Shown: piece after piece, positions 52,790-59,332 of the stretch | Layout of the letters: each line of letters opens with the position of its first letter | How positions within the stretch are numbered: position 1 is the first letter of the stretch | Assembly (NCBI GenBank): GCA_951812625.1 | Contig: CATOSP010000002.1 | Location: 2,214,880 to 2,278,879 of the forward strand | Source: an uncultured Dehalococcoidia bacterium | Lineage (GTDB): Bacteria > Chloroflexota > Dehalococcoidia > Lucifugimonadales > UBA3495 | Reading direction: 5' to 3' | Length of the DNA stretch: 64,000 bases | Notes under the pieces: model-generated | Seen by the model: the letters and a program-made list of their open reading frames with translations, nothing else | What the model was told of the DNA's origin: nothing | Databases searched by the model: none | Program-made: the position numbers and the translations under genes

Positions 52790-53713
52790 ATGGGTGGCAG
52801 TGGAGGTGGTACGGGAAGTTATTTCAGCGCTGCAGATGCTAGGGCGCTTGAGGAAGAGGCACGCCGGCGCCTCGAACAGAGCCGCCTGGATTCCACGGTG
52901 AATTCCTTCCTTCAACGGGAGTTGACGGATATCAACGATCGCGACATAGAACTCACAAACTCTCGTCTAGAAGCGATCGAACAGGCCTTAGGTAACAGAA
53001 TAGGTGAAGTAGAGCGTCTGTTGTTCGGTGGATCTGTAGCTAAACATACATATGTTAATGGTCTTAGCGACATTGATGCTCTCGTCGAGATAGCTGAAGA
53101 AGCGATTTCAGACCGTTCGCCTGCCGCAGTGATAAATAGCTTGGCGAGAACCCTCAGGCAGGCCCTACCTCAAGGCCAGGTAGAAGAAATTCGTCAAGGA
53201 CGAATGGCTGTTACCGTTACGTATGGAGATGGCACAGAGATACAACTGCTGCCGGCCATCAGAGAAAATGGTGAGTTAGCTGTTTCGTCCTGGGACTCTA
53301 GATCTTGGATACCTATTCGACCACGCGAATTCGCCAGGGTGCTCACTGCCACAAATCAAAGCCAAGGCGGTGCCGTAGTCCCTGCAGTCAAGCTCGCTAA
53401 GGCCATATTTGCCAACAGATTTGGTGACGGAGGTCCAAGCGGCTATCATGTCGAGGCTCTAGCGGTCGAAGCCTTTCGACAGTACTCCGGGCCAAGAACA
53501 CCAAAGGCAATGGTTACTCACTTCGTAAGGAGCGCCAGTGAGCGGGTGCTTCGCCCTATTGGTGATATATCTGGTCAATCACGCTATGTGGACGGCAGTT
53601 TGGGAGAAGGGAACTCCGCAGCCCGTCTTGCACTATCGCGTAGGCTTGAAAGACTTGCCAGGACAATGGAAAGTGCGCGGTCAATCGATGACTGGGAAGC
53701 ATTGATTCGTTAA
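52790..53713 (+). CDS. CD-NTase (CBASS oligonucleotide cyclase)
   Basis: The 307-residue protein is a cGAS/DncV-like nucleotidyltransferase. GGSVAKHTYVNGLSDIDALV (about 80-99) is the G-S-x11-D-x-D active site with D94 and D96. The third acidic residue should lie in TEIQLLPAI (E150 or the Q152 position). The conserved GGAVVPAVKLAKAIFA and SGYHVEALAVEAF segments follow, as in CBASS cyclases. It starts MGGSGGGTGSYF, a flexible glycine-rich end well suited to N-terminal modification. It should make a cyclic oligonucleotide on phage sensing. The gene is one base after the TGT-like stop. Confidence 0.88.
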   Translation: MGGSGGGTGSYFSAADARALEEEARRRLEQSRLDSTVNSFLQRELTDINDRDIELTNSRLEAIEQALGNRIGEVERLLFGGSVAKHTYVNGLSDIDALVEIAEEAISDRSPAAVINSLARTLRQALPQGQVEEIRQGRMAVTVTYGDGTEIQLLPAIRENGELAVSSWDSRSWIPIRPREFARVLTATNQSQGGAVVPAVKLAKAIFANRFGDGGPSGYHVEALAVEAFRQYSGPRTPKAMVTHFVRSASERVLRPIGDISGQSRYVDGSLGEGNSAARLALSRRLERLARTMESARSIDDWEALIR

Positions 53714-53744
53714 AAGTGGAGGTCAAAGAGGGAGGATAACCCAA

Positions 53745-53801
53745 CTGGAGAGTACTGTGATTGTAGACACATTCTTCGTTCGCGAGAAATTAGTCAGATG
53801 A
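53745..53801 (+). other. Possible 18-codon leader peptide before the OGG-like gene
   Basis: A GGAGG at 53731-53735 is followed after nine bases by an in-frame CTG (and a GTG at 53757) opening a frame (ESTVIVDTFFVREKLVR) whose TGA overlaps the ATG of the next gene as ATGA. It could couple translation. There is no ATG, so this is weak. Confidence 0.25.
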
Positions 53802-54481
53802 AAGGCGACATGCAGTCTATAGAGGGAGCTTGGTTTGTTGTAAGTGACTTGTACTGCCTCGCTGCATGTCAAGGTGAAATCGTTCGCCTTCACGAGATTG
53901 AGGACGAGTTGCTATTTTGTCTGCTGGGCGGTTTCGGAATCACATTTGAGCATGGGCAATCGGCATACGTCACCATCCGACACCTCAGGCCTTTCTCCGG
54001 CGATTGGAAGGAAGAGCAACTCTTCGAAGCAATTCTGGCTGCGTTGATGCAGCCCCAGTTCAAGCCACGTCGCAGGGACGGCTCTTTGAGGCGATACCGA
54101 TTTCCTAAACAGAAGGCGTCCGTCATCGTGAAAGCACGCCAGTGGGTGCGCGGACAAGATTCAATCGATGAACGGTTGCTCCAGTTGGGCAGCCACAAAG
54201 ACCGCCGCCGGTTCCTTACTGAATGCCCGGGATTGGGGTTCAAGAGCGCGAGCTGGCTGCTTAGAAATCTAGGCCTAGGAGGTGGACTAGCAATCATAGA
54301 TGTTCATGTCCTTCGGGCACTATTGGATGCCAAACGCATTCCCGATGATGTCCGAATACCAAGGGACTACGAAATGGCAGAAGAAGCTTTCCTTGCTTGG
54401 TGCGATGAATTGGACGCCCCGCCTGAGGCGTTTGACTTGTTCGTCTGGCACTGGCAGAGAGGCAGCCTGGTGAGCAAGTAA
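53798..54481 (+). CDS. OGG-like HhH-GPD glycosylase (type IV CBASS ancillary)
   Basis: The 227-residue protein shows the helix-hairpin-helix-GPD pattern of 8-oxoguanine DNA glycosylase in CPGLGFKSASWLLRN and IIDVHVLRALL. K149 and D168 are spaced exactly as the catalytic Lys and Asp of OGG1, so it can probably make a Schiff base on a glycosidic substrate. OGG-like proteins are a known ancillary component of type IV CBASS (Cap11 in the published naming, from memory). It is followed by the kinase gene with zero gap. Confidence 0.8.
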   Translation: MKGDMQSIEGAWFVVSDLYCLAACQGEIVRLHEIEDELLFCLLGGFGITFEHGQSAYVTIRHLRPFSGDWKEEQLFEAILAALMQPQFKPRRRDGSLRRYRFPKQKASVIVKARQWVRGQDSIDERLLQLGSHKDRRRFLTECPGLGFKSASWLLRNLGLGGGLAIIDVHVLRALLDAKRIPDDVRIPRDYEMAEEAFLAWCDELDAPPEAFDLFVWHWQRGSLVSK

Positions 54482-55348
54482 ATGGATATCCTAGTTATCG
54501 GAGGAATATTTCGCGAGGTCCTTGACGCTGATACTAATCCTCGGCGCCGATATGGTGGTAGCGGACTTACTTCGTCGATTGCCGCAGCCAGATTTGGCAC
54601 TCGAGTTGGGTTGGCAAGTTTTGTAGGTAACGACGACGAGCGAGCGGTGCGTGCAGAGCTTGAAGCTGCCGGAGTGGATGACAGCGCTGTTCTTTCGGTC
54701 CCTGGTGCGTGCGGGACCTTCGTATATCCGACTCATCAGCGTGGGAGGCACCTCGGCCCCATGTACCGGCCTGCCGAGGCGGTCCCAGCAGAAGTCCCTA
54801 AAGTTTCTGCGTTCAATCTAGTGGTTGCGTTTGGTATACCAGACTTCGATCCGCTCGCAGAGGGGTGGCTAAGCGAGATCGACCATCAGGCGACGGTCAT
54901 TTGGGATAGACAGGGCTGGTTGTCACGAGCCCGGGATGTTAGAGAGGTATTGCGGTTAGACGTGTCCAAGCGGATATATCTGGCGAACGAGGAGGAGGCA
55001 ATTGAGGACGCGAATGTCAGTTCACTCGATGCGACACTAGCTATCCAGCCACTAAGTGGGTTTGATGTTGCCGTAATCAAACGAGGTGAAGCGGGAGTCT
55101 TGGTTGTAGAAGAAAGCAAAGAGAGGGTCAGCATCACCTCTATCCCCGCGTTTCAGGTGACCACCAATTCTACGGTTGGTAGCGGCGACGTTTTCGCCGG
55201 GGCGTTTGCTGCGCGTATGGCACTTGGAGATTCTACAGTTACAGCCGCGAAATGGGGATGTGCCGCTGCAGCCGTCTCGCTCCGAGCTGGTAAGAACCTT
55301 TTGACTGCTGAGGCCTATGGGCAAGCACGTGATTTGTTCTTAGGGTAA
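54482..55348 (+). CDS. PfkB-family kinase in the CBASS operon
   Basis: The 288-residue protein belongs to the ribokinase/PfkB superfamily. It has MDILVIGGIFREV, the substrate region RRRYGGSGLTSSIAAARFG, SFVGNDDERAVRAELEAAGV and the catalytic GSGDVFAGAFAARMA loop (D236; the family usually has GAGD). Members phosphorylate sugars or nucleosides. The start ATG abuts the glycosylase stop, so it is part of the operon. The role in CBASS is unknown; a nucleoside or ribose product of the other enzymes is a natural candidate. The frame ends about 20 bases before the IS701 element. Confidence 0.85.
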   Translation: MDILVIGGIFREVLDADTNPRRRYGGSGLTSSIAAARFGTRVGLASFVGNDDERAVRAELEAAGVDDSAVLSVPGACGTFVYPTHQRGRHLGPMYRPAEAVPAEVPKVSAFNLVVAFGIPDFDPLAEGWLSEIDHQATVIWDRQGWLSRARDVREVLRLDVSKRIYLANEEEAIEDANVSSLDATLAIQPLSGFDVAVIKRGEAGVLVVEESKERVSITSIPAFQVTTNSTVGSGDVFAGAFAARMALGDSTVTAAKWGCAAAAVSLRAGKNLLTAEAYGQARDLFLG

Positions 55349-55371
55349 GTCCGTGCAGTCGCGTCCCCTAG

Positions 55372-56819
55372 TATTACAACGACGGTTCAAGGCGGAGAGG
55401 CGCGAAGGGCGGCTCGGCGTTTGGCATGGGAGCGCCTGGCCCGCTCATTACCATCCTGCGTATCCTCTAGCCACCGCAGCAGTTCATCCGGCCCGAACCG
55501 TTCCCTGGGCAGCATTTCCCGCACCACCCGGTAGACCTGCGGCCTCGTGATCCGGGGCATCTTTTTTCCCCCAAGCCTGTTGCAGGCTCAGCAGGAACGC
55601 CCCTGCCAGCAGGCACAAGGCCACATGGTGATGCCAGCCAGTCCAGGTGCGGGTCTCGTATTCGTCCAGCCCCACGTCGCTTTTCTCAGTCTCGAACTCC
55701 GTTTCTATACGCCACCGGGAGCCCCCCACGTATGCCAAGGTCTCCACCGGGGTGTCCTCCGGAGCATTGGACAGGTAGTAGCGGGGTTCGCTGCCGTCCA
55801 GATTCCGGCGGTAGATGGCCCAGTGGATTTCGCCGGGCTTGCGCCTGCTGGTCGGACGCACCATCTGGGCGCTGAACAGGTAGCTTCGGGGTCCCTGGCT
55901 TCCCTCAGCCACCGTGATCTCACGCCAGGCCTCCGTAGGGATGGCCGCAGCCCGTTGCTCCATGGTCCGGAGCTGCCCGTCCTGCAGCCTGGGCTTGCGG
56001 GGCGCTCCCCGGCCCTGGTACGGGGGACTGGTCCACTCCAGCTCCAAGGGCCACGCCGTAAAGCTGGGCGGAACGTCCAGCACATAGCGCATCCCCAGAG
56101 CCGCCAGTCCCTCCCGGAAGGACGGCGACATACCGAAGGCGTCGTCCGCAGCGACCCATCTTGCCTTGAGATGGCCCTGCGTCAAGGCCCGCTCCAGCAT
56201 CTCTAACGCCAGTTCCGTCTTCGAGCAGTAGCCTCTCCTCTCCGCCGGCACCCCCGCTGCCTGGCAGCGCTCCGGGTCCGAGGTCCAGCTCTCCGGCAGG
56301 TACAGCCGTTTGTCCACCAAGGCCCGTCCCAGCGGGCTGACATAGGCCAGGAACATCCCGGCCTGGCAGTTGGCTACCTTGCCCAGTCTGCCGCAGTATT
56401 GACGGGCCACTCCCGCCGACTTCCTGCCCTGCTTGGGAAAGTCGCTGCCGTCCAGCACCCACACCGCCTCCGGATGACCCAGCCGAGTACCCAGATACTC
56501 CTGTAGGCGTCCTATGACTGCGTCATCATCCCACGGCGATTCGGTGAGAAACCGCTGCATCCCTCGGGCCGACACAGGAACCGTCTCCGACAGATTTTCG
56601 GCGTTGCGCCGCTCCCCGGATTGCACCAACAGCGCCTGGAGGTAGTGACGGCTGTGGTCCCGCGTCTCCCGGCGGCCAAACCGCCCAGCAAAGTAAGCGT
56701 GAAACTCCTGAAAATCCTGGTATACCTGGCCGAAAGCCGCCGCATCCACGTCCTTGCCTCACCTCCCCAAACCTTCCCAACCATCCCGTCATACTATTAT
56801 CCCAACCGTCGTTGTAATA
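55372..56819 (-). mobile_element. IS701-family insertion sequence, complete
   Basis: The 1448-bp element has 16-bp perfect inverted repeats, TATTACAACGACGGTT at 55372-55387 and its complement at 56804-56819. A four-base CTAG duplication flanks both ends (55368-55371 and 56820-56823), which fits the YTAR target of IS701. One intact transposase gene lies inside. Perfect ends and duplication point to a recent insertion, just past the CBASS operon. Confidence 0.92.
55484..56749 (-). CDS. IS701-family transposase
   Basis: The 421-residue DDE transposase (DDE_5 type) has WVLDGSDFPKQGRKSAGVAR holding the first Asp, RWVAADDAFGMSPSFREGLA with the second and RWRIETEFETEKSDVGLDEY with the Glu. The start is a GTG. 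It lies wholly within the inverted repeats and is intact. Confidence 0.95.
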   Translation of the reverse strand: MDAAAFGQVYQDFQEFHAYFAGRFGRRETRDHSRHYLQALLVQSGERRNAENLSETVPVSARGMQRFLTESPWDDDAVIGRLQEYLGTRLGHPEAVWVLDGSDFPKQGRKSAGVARQYCGRLGKVANCQAGMFLAYVSPLGRALVDKRLYLPESWTSDPERCQAAGVPAERRGYCSKTELALEMLERALTQGHLKARWVAADDAFGMSPSFREGLAALGMRYVLDVPPSFTAWPLELEWTSPPYQGRGAPRKPRLQDGQLRTMEQRAAAIPTEAWREITVAEGSQGPRSYLFSAQMVRPTSRRKPGEIHWAIYRRNLDGSEPRYYLSNAPEDTPVETLAYVGGSRWRIETEFETEKSDVGLDEYETRTWTGWHHHVALCLLAGAFLLSLQQAWGKKDAPDHEAAGLPGGAGNAAQGTVRAG

Positions 56820-56859
56820 CTAGTGTTTGTACGCAAATAGCGGGTTGAGGTGGACCCCA

Positions 56860-57275
56860 CTATTTGGACAGAATTAGGGCTGAGTTAAGTGAGAATCCCG
56901 GTTCTCCCGCCAGTGATTCGGTCCCCTGTTCCGGTAAATCCCTCCTTTCATTAGAGTCTCCTGCTACCACACTCTGCTCCCCATGGAAGACCTCGGCCGG
57001 AGTCTGGTAGCCCAGGGCCTGGTGGGGCCTGAGCCCGTTGTAGAACCGGAAGTAGTCCTCCAGCCCCCTCTGGGCCTCCAGGACGCTGGCGTAGGCTTTC
57101 AGGTACACCTCTTCATACTTCACCGTCCGCCACAGCCGCTCCTCGAAGATGTTGTTTTGGTACCGCCCCTTCCCGTCCATGCTGATCCTCACCCCTTGCT
57201 CCTTGAGGACCTGGGTGAACTCCAGGCTGGTGAACTGGCTCCCCTGATCAGTGTTGAACACCTCCGGCCGGAGCC
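56860..57275 (-). pseudogene. IS3-family transposase (OrfB) fragment
   Basis: The C-terminal part of an rve-type transposase is present: RPEVFNTDQGSQFTSLEFTQ with a DDE Asp, NIFEERLWRTVKYEEVYLKA with the Glu and FYNGLRPHQALGYQTPAEVF. The N-terminal half, including the HTH and the first Asp, is missing; the frame runs into the antisense of the IS5 fragment at about 57275. Confidence 0.85.
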
Positions 57276-57670
57276 GGGGCGGGTTCAGCACCAAGGTCCA
57301 CGTGAGCGTGGATGCCCTGGGCAATCCCTTGCGATTCATCCTGAGCGGGGGTCAAAAGCACGACATCACCCAAGCCCAGGGGCTGATAGCCGGTTATGAT
57401 GGGGAATACGTGATTGCTGACAAGGGGTATGATTCCCAAGAGTTTCGGCAGCACATCTTGGACCGGGGCATGAGTCCAGTGATACCGCCGCGCTCCAACC
57501 GGAAGAAGCCACAAGTCTACGATGCTCATCTGTATCAAGAGCGCCACTTGGTGGAGTGCTTCATCAACAAGATTAAGCACTATCGCCGGGCATTCTCCCG
57601 GTTTGAGAAGCTGGATACCAGATACTTGGGCTTCCTTCAATTTACCGCTGCCCTCATTTGGTTACGGTGA
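57275..57670 (+). pseudogene. IS5-family transposase fragment
   Basis: Only the C-terminal catalytic part of an IS5/IS1182-type transposase is present: GGFSTKVHVSVDALGNPLRF (DDE region), DGEYVIADKGYDSQEFRQHI with the second Asp and RHLVECFINKIKHYRRAFSR with the Glu. The 5' end is lost at the junction with the IS3 fragment. Confidence 0.85.
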
Positions 57671-57811
57671 AATGTCAACAGAGCCTAGTCTGCGGCCATC
57701 TGTGATTGGGCCAGTAATCCCTATTTTCGACTCCATTCATTCGGCATAACCTCGAATCGGGCTTTCTGCCTTCCGTTCACCAGAAAATGTAGTAGGTTGA
57801 TCAATAGACCT

Positions 57812-59041
57812 TTAGAGGCTTGCTAACCTACGTAAAGTCTTGCGGAATCTAACAATAAACTCGTCTGCTGCTGCGGGGGCATCATCGTAGAACGATGCGG
57901 AGTCTATTCCGTGAGGCTCATCAAGTTGGAGATCCTTCCTAATTTTTGCAATTGATACCTTGTCTATGTCCCGACCTTCATCCCCGTAGGAAGCCTGGGT
58001 TGTTAGCGTCCGATCCCTTCGAAGCCATTTCCCTCTCTGTATTGTTCTACTTACAAAGATTTGGTTCCCTCTTGGGCTATCGTAGCTACAATCATATCGA
58101 TTTAGTAGCTTGCGCAATCGGCGAAAGGGAATGGCGCGGTCCCCTAACTCAATCCGTCGCGAGTTCTTGTATATCCACTTGGCGATGTGCAAGACCTCGC
58201 GATCCGAAAATCGGCCATCACGCGAAGCTACAACAATAGAGTGCTGTGCAATTCTTATAACAAGTTTAAATAGCTCGCTTTCGTCACAAGTGACGAGCAT
58301 TCTGTTCAAATCCAAGAATGCCAACATTGAGACAAGGGCGGTTCGTTTGTTCCCATTGTGGAACGCATGGTTATGTATGATCGAATGGAGGAGTGCAGCC
58401 GCTGCCATTTCCACAGAGGGATACTTTCTAGTTTCTCCTATCGACGTGGAGGGACGCGATACTGCGGATTCCAATAAGTTCTCGTCTCTCACCCCGGGAG
58501 GAGAGATCGGGTCCTCGTCGCCAGCAAATTCGGCAACTAACTCTTGATGGATAGCACGAACGTCATCTCCCGTAAGATACCTAACTTCGCGCTCTTGTCC
58601 GATTAATGTCCAGACCAAGGGAGGATCAATAGCCTTCGGGGGAAGTCTGTTAGATCCATCCTTGGCGGTCCCTCCCTCTCTTGAGGCAACCACAGCGGTC
58701 CATGACAACCCCTTAACATTTGCTTCACCTCGCAGTCTATTTATGTCTTTTCTCGAGAGCCTTCGAGAATTAGAGACGGGGATATCTAAGGTTTCTAGCA
58801 GATGCGTAAAGCCATCATCGTCTAGCTTAAATAGCAGTTGCCACGCCTCTTTCGAAGCAAGCTCACGCCTAGTGCGTAGCCCGACGAGCCTCCTAGCTTT
58901 GTTTGAATCTCGTCGCCGGATAACGCTGGTAGAGCCATTGACATACTCTAACCCACCATCCCAGAAGACGATTAGTGCTTCGTCTACGTCGATGCCGGCC
59001 TCATTTGCCAGTTGGCTAACTGTGTGAGCGGAACGTACCAT
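57812..59041 (-). CDS. Doc/Fic-domain protein
   Basis: The 409-residue protein has a central Doc-type Fic domain (about 153-270): YLTGDDVRAIHQELVAEFAG, GVRDENLLESAVSRPS and the catalytic loop HNHAFHNGNKRTALVSML, matching HxFx(D/N)GNKR. Doc is a kinase toxin that inactivates EF-Tu; other Fic proteins AMPylate. It has an extra N-terminal region of ~150 residues, perhaps with an HTH, and a C-terminal ~130 residues of unknown fold. No antitoxin (Phd-like) gene is seen beside it, so it may be self-regulated. Confidence 0.82.
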   Translation of the reverse strand: MVRSAHTVSQLANEAGIDVDEALIVFWDGGLEYVNGSTSVIRRRDSNKARRLVGLRTRRELASKEAWQLLFKLDDDGFTHLLETLDIPVSNSRRLSRKDINRLRGEANVKGLSWTAVVASREGGTAKDGSNRLPPKAIDPPLVWTLIGQEREVRYLTGDDVRAIHQELVAEFAGDEDPISPPGVRDENLLESAVSRPSTSIGETRKYPSVEMAAAALLHSIIHNHAFHNGNKRTALVSMLAFLDLNRMLVTCDESELFKLVIRIAQHSIVVASRDGRFSDREVLHIAKWIYKNSRRIELGDRAIPFRRLRKLLNRYDCSYDSPRGNQIFVSRTIQRGKWLRRDRTLTTQASYGDEGRDIDKVSIAKIRKDLQLDEPHGIDSASFYDDAPAAADEFIVRFRKTLRRLASL

Positions 59042-59332
59042 GACCGCAACAGACCCTCAGATTACCCCTGTACAAACATAATAATTGCTAGCATGTTGGA
59101 AGGCTATCGTTGATTAACCGGCGGGGTGTCCCGGCCCTCTGACCAACTAGCTGGAGCCATTTGGGCGGGCTCCTTCAGTTGGCTCTCCCGACTATTCAAT
59201 TATTGCAAGCTCAGGCCGCTCGCGGGTAGTGAAGCCTATTTGGGCGCGATTTGTCCAAGTTGATCATCTTTGGACGACCTACCACCGGAGTCGGTAACGA
59301 CAAGCTTATCCTGCTATCGGTGTTGACATTCC

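Noticed and set aside
56860..57339. Full IS3 transposase reading to 57339
   Set aside because: The last ~20 residues of that frame are antisense to the IS5 fragment; the true IS3 part ends near 57275.
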